A DNA stretch of 64,000 bases. Origin: Lytechinus pictus (lineage: Eukaryota > Echinodermata > Echinoidea > Temnopleuroida > Toxopneustidae). Positions 22,001 through 32,290 of this stretch are shown piece by piece (the first letter of the stretch is position 1; every line of letters begins with the position of its first letter). The stretch lies in assembly GCF_037042905.1 (NCBI RefSeq), contig NC_087253.1, positions 20,420,501 to 20,484,500 of the forward strand, given 5' to 3'. The notes under the pieces were generated by a model, which was not told where the DNA came from, searched no databases, and saw nothing but the letters and a program-made list of their open reading frames with translations. The translations under genes were made by a program, and so were the position numbers.

Positions 22001-23603
22001 TGTCGTCAAAACTCCAGATAGAAGAAAGAAAAAGCGTGTATGTCATGTGAATATGATAAAAGCTTATGTTCGAAGAGATGATGAAAAGAGAGCACAACCA
22101 GTGTTGAGTGCTGTAGAATCTGAGCTGAATGATGAAAGTGAAGAGATGTGTAACATTGAGAGAAATGAACCATGTGTGAAATTGAAAAATTCAGAAGTTC
22201 TAACACACATCAATAACAAACTAACCCACTTGTCTGAGAAGGAGAGGAGGGATGTGAAAGAGCTGTTGAATGAGTATCCGCAGTTATTTGCAGATATCCC
22301 ATCTCGTACTGATGTTGTTGAACATGATGTTGATGTGGGAGATACCGCCCCAATCAAGCAGGCACCTTATCGTGTTAACCCAGTAAAGATGAAGAATCTT
22401 GAAAAAGAAATAGAGTACATGCTGCAGAATGGCATCATTGAGCCAAGTAGCAGCGCATGGTCGTCACCATGCATCTTAGTTCCGAAACCGGATAAGTCGT
22501 ATCGTTTCTGTACCGACTACAGAAAAGTCAATTCGAGTACAAAGACCGATTCTTTCCCGATACCGCGCGTAGATGATTGTATTGACCGCATAGGCAAGGC
22601 GAAGTATGTGAGCAAATTCGATCTGCTTAAAGGCTATTGGCAGATTCCGTTGACTAAGAGAGCGCAAGAAATATCTGCATTTGCTACACCCCAAGGCCTA
22701 TTCCATTACACTGTGATGCCATTCGGTATGAAAAATGCGCCGGCTACATTCCAAAGACTTGTGAATAGTCTTGTCTCTGGTCTTGAAGGCTGTGAAGCTT
22801 ACATAGATGACTTGATTGTGTATAGTGAAGATTGGAAAGTTCATGTACAAAGAATCAGAGATTTGTTCAGGAGATTGTCTGATGCCAAATTGACAGTCAA
22901 CTTGGCAAAGAGTGAGTTTGGAGGTGCTACTGTTAATTTCTTGGGTCACGTTGTTGGTTCAGGTCATGTTCGACCACTCTCAGCGAAAGTAGAAGCTATT
23001 CTGGCGTTCCCGACTCCAACCAACCGGAAGGAACTGATGAGGTTTCTTGGCATGGCAGGCTACTACAGACGATTCTGCCATAACTTCTCTGATGTCGTCG
23101 CCCCGCTGACCAATCTACTACGGAAGGAGGTGAAGTTCATCTGGTCCAGTGACTGTCAGAGTGCTTTTGACAAAGTGAAAGCACTCCTATCTACCAATCC
23201 TGTACTGGTGGCTCCAGATTTTAGTCAGCCATTCTCTCTGATGGTTGACGCTAGTGATGTGGGTGCCGGAGCTGTTCTTACGCAGAAAGATGAACAGGGA
23301 ACAGACAGGCCCATATCGTTCTTCTCGAGGAAGTTTTCGAGCAGTCAGAGAAATTATTCCACTGTGGAGAAGGAAACTTTGGCGTTAATCTTTGCACTGC
23401 AACACTTTGAAGTGTATGTGAGTGGATCTCAACATGCATTGGACATATGGACAGATCATAATCCTTTGACGTTTCTAAGTAAGATGAAAAACAAAAATCA
23501 AAGACTTACAAGGTGGAGTCTACTGCTCCAAGAGTACAACTTGAACATTAGACATCTACCGGGAAAAGACAACATTATTGCAGACACATTGTCGCGAGTG
23601 TAA
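19056..23603 (+). CDS. Gag-Pol polyprotein, Gmr1-type (integrase before RT)
   Basis: 1515 residues, starting at the ATG in GACCATGG (19056); the frame upstream opens only with TTG. Domains in order: Gag with charged helices (1-330); CCHC zinc knuckle CYACHKVGHFKAKC (337-350); aspartic protease with DTG at 416; HHCC zinc finger of integrase (665-705); integrase core with D736, D795 and E831, so the D-x35-E spacing is exact; a GPY/F-like tail (about 965-1005); RT with YIDD at 1249-1252; RNase H with its first Asp at about 1398. Integrase before RT is the reverse of usual Ty3/gypsy order and matches Gmr1 elements. There are no stops or frameshifts. The product should assemble particles, copy RNA and integrate the cDNA. 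Confidence 0.95.
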   Translation: MAEFSLDDFVDSPSVEKLLVLKKVHLLEIAHHYQVAEVRTTWRKLEILKAVIQWLVKEEDVLPLEALSKVPIESVNVDLTEQLRLKELELEIAKVELEREQVVLRREHENAREREEIRQVKSDFDVAKHVRMVPVFQEGEEIEKYFLHFEKVAVSLSWPQEKWSHLLQSQLKGKARDAYSALSVDDAGRYDVVKAAVLRAYELVPEAYRQQFRKTRKDETETHLEFARRKQQLFDRWSSSLHADSFDKLREIILLEEFKRSVHFDVRLHLEEQQIGTLNEAAKLADDYALTHKITNKKSDETNKSGKWKNKNKNGASAHNKKEVKSQSKDDEQEKKCYACHKVGHFKAKCPTLKGKTSESSNAHPNAFVKNLQSSESRIEPVNLEKLKKQYEPFVSVGYVSLAGSVEARKVKVLRDTGSSQSLILESVLPFGEKSCVGASVLLQGIGDGFVKAPLHVVDLKSDLVSGSVKIAVRPSLPMADVSIILGNDLAGDKVVPCPVVSAIPCESSKTEQLVAEFPTVFPSCAVTRSMAKKVESESKSSEIDEVNLGDSFFCRLIDDECESNVNEGAGETQSTEEKSKCEPMPISKSKLLEEQQKDPQLVSMFERAISEEEALTVPVCYYTKSGVLMRKWRPIDVPADEVWKEVHQIVVPSTYRPEILSLAHEAPLAGHLGVYKTREKILSHFFWPGLQKDVANYCRSCHVCQVVGKPNQKIPVAPLKPVPAFDEPFARIIIDCVGPLPRTKAGNEFLFTIMCASTRYVEAIPLRRITANNVSKALIKFFTTVGLPRTVQSDQGSNFMSKVFKQVLGQLGIEHVVSSAYHPESQGALERCHQTLKNMLKSYCLETEKQWDEGIPLLLFALRESVQESIGFSPFQLVYGHEVRGPLRLLSERLLSDEEDVNMLDYVSSFRERLHRACEVARKNLSDSQEKMKSWYDKKSMERNFKAGDEVLVLLPVVGNALQARFSGPYTIMKKVGDVDYVVKTPDRRKKKRVCHVNMIKAYVRRDDEKRAQPVLSAVESELNDESEEMCNIERNEPCVKLKNSEVLTHINNKLTHLSEKERRDVKELLNEYPQLFADIPSRTDVVEHDVDVGDTAPIKQAPYRVNPVKMKNLEKEIEYMLQNGIIEPSSSAWSSPCILVPKPDKSYRFCTDYRKVNSSTKTDSFPIPRVDDCIDRIGKAKYVSKFDLLKGYWQIPLTKRAQEISAFATPQGLFHYTVMPFGMKNAPATFQRLVNSLVSGLEGCEAYIDDLIVYSEDWKVHVQRIRDLFRRLSDAKLTVNLAKSEFGGATVNFLGHVVGSGHVRPLSAKVEAILAFPTPTNRKELMRFLGMAGYYRRFCHNFSDVVAPLTNLLRKEVKFIWSSDCQSAFDKVKALLSTNPVLVAPDFSQPFSLMVDASDVGAGAVLTQKDEQGTDRPISFFSRKFSSSQRNYSTVEKETLALIFALQHFEVYVSGSQHALDIWTDHNPLTFLSKMKNKNQRLTRWSLLLQEYNLNIRHLPGKDNIIADTLSRV

Positions 23604-24673
23604 ACTGAATCCTTAACTTTGAACAATTTGATAACTTCGAATTCGTGTGAACTTTGAAGTCTGGACAATGGAAGTTTAACGTCGTGTGTATCAATGCGAA
23701 ATTCGGACAATGAAAGTTTGATATCATCAATGTGATAAACAGTGAACGTTTGACATCGTGTTATGTCATCGTGACGTTTGAGCAGTGAACGTTTGACAGC
23801 GTGTTAATTCATCGTGACATTTGAACTGTGAACGTTTGATATTGTGTATAATCAAGGTGAAATTTGGAAACTGCACTTTCTGTGAACTGTGGAACTTGAA
23901 ACTTATTTCATCATGTGAATTTATACCTAAATGCTTACTTGTCATCTCAACTTAATGGATACTCCGGAATGGACTCTATACCATGTTTGATTTGAAAGTG
24001 AACTGAACTTGTGTTTTTTCTGGATTTCTGGATGCCAACTGTGCTCATGTTTACACTATATCTTGGATCAAGTAATCTGAACCTACTGTGAATCTTCATG
24101 AACATTCAATGAACCCTAACTGAAGCGATGATGTTGAACTTCGTTGAACTGAAACTATAATTGGAAGAAGATATTGGAAATCAGAAGTTTGAACTTACAT
24201 CTTGAATGATTTCTCATATTATTGACTTTTGGACTCAGTGAAGCAATGCTTTTTATATTGCATTTCTCATAACACTTGGAAGTAATATCATGTATTTCTC
24301 TGTTGATTATTCATATGAAATTTCTTATGACTATGTTTATTACGAACATACATGTATTTCAGAACATGCGTGTACCTTTTGATGAATAAGTTTTACTACA
24401 TGCATGCGCTATCAATACATGTCTGTTTTACTCATTTCATATATACTATGTTTTATATTATGCTTATCTTTGCCAAAGTATACAAAATTGCTGCACAAAG
24501 AGCGTGAAATTGAAATAAGGCATTTCGATATGTTTTAATGCATTAACTGTGTTTGGTTAAGGGCTATATTCATTGTGATAATGTTCGTTTATATTAACAA
24601 GCAAAATTTGAGTTGCGAACATACTTATTGCAATTTCTTTGAAAAATTATAAGCATGTTTTTAAGGAAGGGAG
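23604..24673 (+). other. Retrotransposon 3' non-coding region with polypurine tract
   Basis: No coding frame. 23650-23860 holds four degenerate tandem units around GTGAACGTTTGACATCGTGT. The region ends in the polypurine tract AAGGAAGGGAG (24663-24673), the expected plus-strand primer, next to the 3' LTR. Confidence 0.8.
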
Positions 24674-24932
24674 TGTGACGAGATAATAATACACGTTTAA
24701 GTCTGGAGGACAGACTAGAAAAAGGATATATCGCTATGTGAACAACGGACTGGTGAATCTGAATCGTCATGTGTACATTTTGTAAATAAACTGTTTTTAA
24801 ACGATTTGACACGGCGTGGCTTGTTTGCTAATTCAGGAGTGTCTGAATGGAGAACAAGATTCAGGAGGTTTACGTTGGAGTTTGTCCAGGACAGGTAACA
24901 ATAAGAGCTTGTCAGGACCAGAAAACGTAACA
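24674..24932 (+). repeat. 3' LTR (259 bp, intact)
   Basis: Begins TGTGACGAGATAATAATAC and ends AAACGTAACA, followed by the CGAAC duplication. Contains AATAAA near 24783, a plausible polyadenylation signal. Confidence 0.93.
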
Positions 24933-24937
24933 CGAAC

Positions 24938-25165
24938 CCTTAAATAACGTTTTCGGATTAACGAACATCGAGGTATAGGCAATTTGCGTGTTTCGGAATT
25001 ACGAACCTTCGGAATTACGAAGTGTAGCCCTTCGGAACAACGAACTTTATTTCGTTTTCGGATTAACGAACCTTCGGAACATCAAACCTTATTCCGTTTT
25101 CGGATTATCGAAACTTCGGAATAACGCCACAAATGTTCGGATTAACGAACCCTTTTACGTTTTTT
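24938..25165. repeat. CCGAAGGTTCG minisatellite (right part)
   Basis: Continuation of the 14965-15719 array interrupted by the retrotransposon. Matches 57257-57480 of copy B. Confidence 0.9.
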
Positions 25166-25199
25166 GAGTAACGAACATCGAGGTACAGGCAATTTGCAA

Positions 25200-26450
25200 G
25201 TCAATACTATACTGTCAAACCGATTATTTTTTTTAGAAACACTACATGGATTAATACAGTAGGCTAGATAAGACGAATTCATCTTGTCCTCATCAGACGT
25301 ACTGTATTTATTTCATTAAAAATATCAGAAAAAAAAATCAGTAGCATAGTAATAATAGCAAAAAGCATCAAATATAAATCGTCAGTATACAGAAGCTTTT
25401 GATATTCTGATATTGTTACTTTAATCTTGTTACTCTTTTCCAGATTTTGAAATTCAATTTCCTTTATTCAATTTCCACTAAAAACGTGTGCAATATAGTG
25501 TTTGGTTTCGTGCATCTTGATATAAGCTATAAAACGTAAAATAAATTTCTACTTACAAAAATGACATAGTCAAAAATATCATACAAACATATTTGAATTG
25601 ATCAACTTGACGATTAAATTTCTTGAAAATGAAATAATTAATTGATCTTTTAATGAACTGATTCTACGTGTAAACTCGACATCGTATTGTAGAGCTAGTG
25701 TGTGAACTGGTTTCTTAAACAGTTAAATGTTATTATTTATACATAACTATTCTTGATCATATTTGTATGGAGATCGAAATCATATTCAGGAGATTCGTAT
25801 TTCATTATTCTTTATCATAAATATTTGTATGAAGATCAAAATCACATTCAGAAGACCCATATTTCATTATTATTTATCATATTTGTACAAAGATAAAAAA
25901 AATAACATTGTTGAAATTTGTACATCATTATCTTAGTCTGAGGATAAAGGACATGATTGATTTATCTTTTTATGAACTGATTCTACGTGTTAACTCGACA
26001 TCGTATTGTAAATATATAGTGTCAACTCGGTTATTGCAGAGTTAAATGTTATTATTTATACCTTTGTACGTCATTGTTCTTGATCATATTCGTGTAAAGA
26101 TCCAAATCACATTCAGGAGATCTGTATATCATTATTCTTTATCATATTTGTGCAGAGATAAACGATTCAATTCTTAATAGTCATATCTTTCTGCTCAATG
26201 GGAAAACCAATTAATGACACTTTTTCCTCCATCTGGATATTTGTGTTATACTTCATGACTCTAAATGAAAGACAATTTCTGCGAAAATGATTTTACCTGT
26301 AGACAATACAACAAATAAATGATAGACAGTTTCATTTTTTTTTTTATCACACTAATAGCAAGTCATATCTGACGTGATCTTCTATCGAATTGAATCCTCT
26401 TTAAAAGGCAAAATCCGATGAAGTTATTTGAAATTATACTCTATTACATA
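25200..26450 (-). repeat. TRIM 3'-flank conserved distal block, copy 2
   Basis: AT-rich. Internally repeats a roughly 400-bp unit with GAACTGATTCTACGTGT (about 25650 and 25975) and TTCTTGATCATATT. Contains the conserved AGCAAGTCATATCTGACGTG stretch (about 26355) also found near 6918, 41525 and 58695. No gene seen. Confidence 0.6.
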
Positions 26451-26639
26451 ATAGTTTTTCATACAGATTAATTGAGTTATATATTATTAATGCAGATGCC
26501 AATGTATCATGTTAAAAATGTAATACCGTTTGCTGAGAAATCATTTTCAAAACTAGAAAATTAAAATAATGACCCAAATTAACATCCATTTACCATGCTT
26601 TTCCTATACATTTTTTTTGTGCCATTGTCTGAAATACAC

Positions 26640-28955
26640 ATTCGACTTATTCCATATAATTGCATTTAACAAATTGACCTACTTCGAAAAATATCGAAGA
26701 GTGTAGATCCGACTATTTCCGTATCAGATGAAGATAATATATATATTCACACATTATAATCATGTCTAGATTCACAGCATAGAATCACGAAATATTGCAA
26801 TCTAAATATAAAAAACAGGTATATGTACATAAACAATATACGCACTCTTTAGTAAAGCAATTGTTAAAATCTCCCCGCCACCATAGTCATTACTAGTCAA
26901 ATATATGAATAGAGAATCATTTGATTTCTCATGATAATCTAATAACATTATGTCTAAAATACAAGAACTAAAAATTCCCTCACATAGGATAAACATGATA
27001 AAGATGATGTTTGATAATTGGAAAGCTAAAAAAAAAAAAGATTCATTGACTATGCTTTTTCTGTCCTTTTTTATTTATTCATTTTTATTTATGTATTTAT
27101 TTATTTTATTTATTATTTTTTTTTTTTTGGGGGGGGGCATTTTCTGAAATACAATATTTTTTTAGTGTTTCGCATTCGAGTTATTCCATAAAAGTGCAGT
27201 TCCATATTGAACTAGTTCGAAAAATATCGAGAAGTGTAGATAAGACCATTTCCGTATCAGATGAAGGTAATATATATATTTACACATTATAATCATGTCT
27301 AGATAGAATGATAGCATAGAATAACGATATATTCAAATTTATGCATAAAATACAAGTATACGCGCATAAACAGTATAGCATGCACTCTTTAATATTAATG
27401 GTAAAAATCTCACCGCCACCATGGCCATTAGTAGTCAAATATCATACACATGTATATGAACAGGGAATCATTTGATTTCTTATGCCTAAAATACAAGAAC
27501 AAAAGTTCTCCCAAACAGGATAAACATGATAAAGATAATGCTTGGTCATTGGAAAGCTCAAAATAAAAATTGGGATCCATTGAATAGGCTTTTTTGTGCC
27601 ATTTTCTGAAATGCAATAATTTTTTTTCACATTCAAGTTATTCCATATTAATTTCATTTAAAAATGGAACTACTTCGAAAGATATCGAAGAGTGTTAATC
27701 AGACCATTTCCATGAAGGTAATATTTATATATTTACACAGGGTAATCATGTCTAGATAGAATCATAGCATATAATCACGATATATTCCAATTTATGCATA
27801 AAAATACAAGTATACGCGCATAAACAGTAAAGCATACACTCTTTAATATTAATGGTAAAAATCTCACCGCCACCATGGCCATTAGTAGTCAAATATCATA
27901 CACATGTATATGAACAGGGAATCATTTGATTTCTTATGCCTAAAATACAAGAACAAAAGTTCTCCCAAACAGGATAAACATGATAAAGATAATGCTTGGT
28001 AATTGGAAAGCTCAAAATAAAAATTGGGATCCATTGAATAGGCTTTTTTGTGCCATTTTCTGAAATGCAATAATTTTTTTTTCACATTCAAGTTATTCCA
28101 TATTAATTTCATTTAAAAATGGAACTACTTCGAAAGATATCGAAGAGTGTTAATCAGACCATTTCCATGAAGGTAATATTTATATATTTACACAGGGTAA
28201 TCATGTCTAGATAGAATCATAGCATATAATCACGATATATTCCAATTTATGCATAAAAATACAAGTATACGCGCATAAACAGTAAAGCATACACTCTTTA
28301 ATATTAATGGTAAAAATCTTACCGCCACCATGGCAATTAGTAGTCAAATATCATACGCATGTATATGAAGAGAGAATCATTTGATTTATCATGATATATC
28401 TAATAACATTTTTTCTAAAATACAAGAACAAAAGTTCCCCAAACAGGATAAACATGATAAAGATAATTGGAAAGCTAAAAAATAAAAATTGAGATCCATT
28501 GAATAGGTTTTTTTTGTGCCATTTTCTGAAATGCAATATTTGTTTTTCTTATTCGAGTTATTCCATATAATTGCATTTAAAAATGGAACTACTTCGAAAG
28601 ATATCGAAGAGTGTTGATCAGACCATTTCCATGAAGGTAATATTTATATATTAACACATTTTAATCATGTCTAGATAGAATAATACATGTAGCATAGAAT
28701 CACGATATATAAAATCATAGACAGTATAGCATACACTCTTTAATATTAATGGTAAATATCACATGGCCACCGTAGTCATTGCTAGACAAATATCATATAC
28801 ATGCATATGAAGAGAGAAACATTTGATTTCCCATAAAATATGTATATTTAATAATATGTCTGATATTGAAGCACGAGAAATTTCCTCACATACTGTATTC
28901 CAATTTATTCATGAAAATACAAGTATAGGCGCATAAACAGTATAACATACACTCT
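26640..28955. repeat. Tandem array of ~455-bp TRIM-flank units
   Basis: Five units. The landmark ATCATGTCTAGAT recurs near 26760, 27294, 27746, 28200 and 28665, giving spacings of about 534, 452, 454 and 465. The two central units (about 27380-27830 and 27832-28284) are nearly identical, so the array has expanded recently. Each unit has the core CACCGCCACCATGG. Frames of 60-76 codons recur on the minus strand because the units are identical; I do not call genes. Confidence 0.9.
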
Positions 28956-29568
28956 TTAAAGGACAAGTCCACCCCAACAAAAACTTGATTTGAGTAAAAA
29001 GATAAAAAAATCAACAAGCATAACACTGAAAAATTCATCAAAATCGGATGTAAAATAAGAAAGTTATGACATTTTAAAGTTTCGCTTCATTTCACAAAAC
29101 AGTTATATGCACATCTCGGTCAGTATGCAAATGAGGGAAGTGATGACATCACTCACTCACTATTTCTTTTGTATTTTATTATATGAAATATGAAATATTT
29201 TTATTTTCTCGTCATTGTCATGTGAAATGAAGTTTCATTCCTCCCTGAACACGTGGAATTCCATTATTTGAACATTTTGTGGTTCAAGCAAGGAGGTCCT
29301 AATCGTCAAATTCTTAAAAATTGAAATATTGTATAATTCAAACTATTAAAAACAAAAGAAATAGTGAGTGAGTGACATCATCGACTCTCTCATTTGGATG
29401 TAACTGGCTCGTTCATATAACTATTTTGTTAAAAATAAGCGAAACTTTGAAATGTCATAACTTTCTTATTTTACATCCGATTTTGATGAAATTTTCAGCA
29501 TTGTGCTTGCTTGATTTTTCTCTATTGATTCAAATCAACATTTTTCTGAGGTGGACTTGACCTTTAAT
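28956..29568. mobile_element. TTAA-ended foldback MITE, copy 3
   Basis: Left end TTTAAAGGACAAGTCCACC, right end GGTGGACTTGACCTTTAA. Same internal inverted ACTCACTATTTCTTTTGT blocks as at 13677 and 54898. Inserted in the flank-repeat array of T2. Confidence 0.88.
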
Positions 29569-29569
29569 A

Positions 29570-29956
29570 GCAATGGTTGATATATCACTACCACCATGAT
29601 TATTACTCGACAGACTATACATGTATATGGATCGAAAATCATTTAATTTCTCATAAAACATCTAACAATATTATGTATGATATTCAAGTAGGATAATTTT
29701 CCCCACACAGGATAAACATGAGGTGGATGATGTCTAATGCATGCAAAGTTGGAAATAAAAAGATGTTAGCAGCGAAATGCTTTTTATGGGTGAGAAACGA
29801 GAAAGGAATAATCAAATAACTTTTTCATTTTTATATACATAGCGGCTTACTTTAGCAGCAAAGGGCAATTCAGTGGGTATCACTCCCCCCCCCCCCCCCC
29901 CCCATCTTCTGTGATATTGTAATATCGTACATCAGAGTTGATGTCATCCATTATCT
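29570..29956. other. T2 3' flank with C tract
   Basis: Remnant of the TRIM-flank unit followed by a C tract of about 20 (29885-29903; G tract on the TRIM sense strand), 60-90 bp beyond the former T2 stop. The T4 and T5 loci have the same tract. Confidence 0.6.
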
Positions 29957-30412
29957 TTTGTGGAATATATAGAGTCAATCCGGAGAGCAGAAAGCGATCT
30001 CTCCTGATCGGTACTGCTGGAGGTAATACATGTACCAACGTCCCTCAATCTTGTAATCATTAACAAGGTTTCGGATGTGCCTTAGTTCATTTGTATACTC
30101 GTCAATGCTCACCAAACCTTCACCATGCTTCACCTTGGCTATCAGGATTGTATCCTCTTGTGATACAGCAGCGTAAAGGTTGCTATAGGGTTTCTTTAAT
30201 TCATGTTGTAAAACACCCTCTATGTCTATCAATCTGATAGTATCCCTTAATGAAGTGATAAGAGAACCATGGTAACTAGTGAATTGCTGTGGTTGATACC
30301 CAATACATGGTATCTCCCTGATTGCTTGCCAACCTGATGCTGGAAATACCTGGATCTTATGGGCATTCCTGTAACCCACATTGATCTGATCATCACTATC
30401 AACAGTGAGATC

Positions 30413-30572
30413 AGGGGAGCGTTTCATGAAAGGACTTGTCGGACGTTTTATCCGACAAGTCCCATTTTATCCGACAGTTACCATAGGAACAGTGCCTCTC
30501 TGCCAATCAAAATCATGGAAAGATGTCAGATCTGACAACTTGTCGGATGAAAATATTGATGAAACGCTCCCC
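30413..30572. mobile_element. MITE inserted in T2 (GGGAGCGTTTCAT ends)
   Basis: Ends GGGGAGCGTTTCATGAA and GATGAAACGCTCCC are inverted, with inner inverted ACTTGTCGGA words. It sits between sequences that are contiguous in T3 (GAGACTAGGAATCCC), with a possible CA duplication. Confidence 0.75.
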
Positions 30573-30595
30573 AGGAATCCCACCTTGACCTAATG

Positions 30596-31126
30596 CCCGG
30601 GGGGGGCACTCGACCAAAAAAGTGGTAGGGGTGTGCCGCGGGCGAGACAAAAAACGGGGGCCTTGGAGCGGGCTTATTGTAAAAAGGAGGGTCCTCGGAA
30701 CGGGCTTCGGAACTACAAATGTTTGTGAAAACGGGGGTCCTTGGAACGGGTCACCTGCGTGTGCATCCCAATGGAACGAGCATACGTGCATGCAGCTAGC
30801 ACGGCGCACGGGCGCCAGCGCAGAGGCGATGCTTGCACAGCGCTCTCCGGTCGCTTTTCACAAAAATTGCGGCTCATCGTAGCAGATCAATGCGACCGGA
30901 ACGGCGTAACGGAAAATATGCGAAGCTTTGGAGCGGGTATCTTTCTTCTTTTTTTCTCGATAAGAAGAAAATGCTATGCCTTGGAGCGGCTTTCTTTGTT
31001 CTTTTTCTCAATAAGACAAAAATGCTATGCCTTGGAACGGAAATTTGAGTGTAAAAATGGGGGTCGATCCCCTCCGCGGCACATACCCACTATGCATTAT
31101 ATACTGAGTGCCCCCCCCCCCCCGGG
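30596..31126. mobile_element. hAT-like MITE inserted in T2, 8-bp duplication ACCTAATG
   Basis: 531 bp, starting CCCGGGGGGGGCACTCG and ending GAGTGCCCCCCCC...CCCGGG. Exactly flanked by ACCTAATG at 30588-30595 and 31127-31134. The GC-rich interior repeats the words CTTGGAACGGG/CTTGGAGCGG. Long frames across it are spurious. The 8-bp duplication suggests hAT-type mobilisation. Confidence 0.85.
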
Positions 31127-31439
31127 ACCTAATGTCTTAAACATTACATTCAATTTTGTGTACTCTCGTGTGTATAATCTGATGTTGCTTGAAGTATTAA
31201 TCTCAACACATCGACCATCGATCAGAAAGGAACCATACACCAAAAAGTCCACCATCCTTCAGAACTTTCTCCGGGAGTTGACCATCAGGAGAAAAGATAT
31301 TGAAGCCACCTGTTCTATATCCTACTGCCATCTTACCGTCTGGTGTACTAACCATGGTCGTGAAGCTACTAGTATGCAAAGCAACGTTCTTTAAAATAAT
31401 CTTATTAGCAATCCTACCAAAACAGTGCTTTGTCCCTGT

Positions 31440-32290
31440 TTCATGTCAGTATGGAGATTTTTCAGTTCATGCTACTCGCTGGCATTTTATTAGTGAGATT
31501 CAAGATGCTATGTATAAGAATAATTGTAAAAAGAAAATACATTCATCCATGTAGGTATGTTTTCTTTATGGAAGTTCATTGCATAATGTCTCAGCTTTGT
31601 TACATGAGGCTCAGTAATGTGTGGTATTTTTTAAATGTCCAATGGCAGACAATAGAGCCTGCTAGTAGGACAATAGGATTAGCTTTGTTGTTTACATTGT
31701 TAAGATTCTTCCAGCATTGAACTTTTCAAGAAAGAAGGAGAATGATCTTTTTAAGACAATACTAGAAGCTTCCAGAAAAGTTAAAATACATATTTATAAG
31801 CTGACAGTTTCTCCGAGGATCATATCAGAACACAGATTTTCACCCCAGTCTTCATGTCAGAGCACTGTGGAATTATTTGCACACCATCAATTAACAGTTA
31901 TTTTGAGAAAGGAATTTTCAGTTTTCATCAAGATTATCAACCTGTTCTTAAGAACATATTCTGTCAACCCATGGATGGCTGAAATTAAGTGTTTATTATC
32001 ATCAACTTCGCCTTCACGGACATTTTAACTCACTAAAGGGGCTCTAATTATCCATCACGTTTCAACATCTAATCCATCATCGCCAGCATTGTGGACATTA
32101 ATCTAATGAATGTTACTTTGCCAGCCAACTTGGATATCATTTCTCAATACTGACTCTTCAGTATATGCAAGATAACTTATTATTTTGTTTTAATAATTTG
32201 CTATTTGTTGTATGTAAGAAAGAAGAAACTATAAAACTGCTTTTGATTATCTATTTTTTTGGTTGCATATCGTAACAACATTTCTTCATG
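31440..32290. other. Unassigned segment inside T2
   Basis: About 850 bp with no similarity to the other TRIM copies and no supported gene. It could be an insertion or a former intron: a minus-strand acceptor-like GAAACAG lies near 31438, next to where propeller homology resumes. Confidence 0.4.

Larger units (their letters stand above)
15725..24932 (+). mobile_element. Full-length Gmr1-type Ty3/gypsy LTR retrotransposon
   Basis: 9208 bp flanked by a CGAAC 5-bp target duplication and absent from duplicate B. It comprises a 5' LTR (interrupted), a primer-binding site matching tRNA-Pro, a leader, one gag-pol frame, a 1.07-kb 3' non-coding region, a purine tract AAGGAAGGGAG (24663-24673) and a 259-bp 3' LTR. 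The LTRs begin TG and end CA. The pol order is protease, integrase, RT, RNase H, the arrangement reported for Gmr1-like deuterostome elements. The frame is intact and the LTRs differ at only about three positions, so the insertion is young. The broken 5' LTR probably impairs its transcription now. Confidence 0.93.
10119..27370. repeat. Segmental duplication, copy A (interrupted by the retrotransposon)
   Basis: From the middle of T1 (about 10119), through its promoter region, MITEs and minisatellite, to the TRIM-flank repeats near 27370. This stretch aligns with 51289-59690 at high identity and in the same order. It is longer because it carries the 9.2-kb LTR retrotransposon. Each copy also has private small insertions, for example the 345-bp element in copy B only. 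Confidence 0.9.

Noticed and set aside
30622-31394. Plus-strand frames of 71-217 codons
   Set aside because: Lie in a MITE and antisense TRIM pseudogene sequence; no domain.
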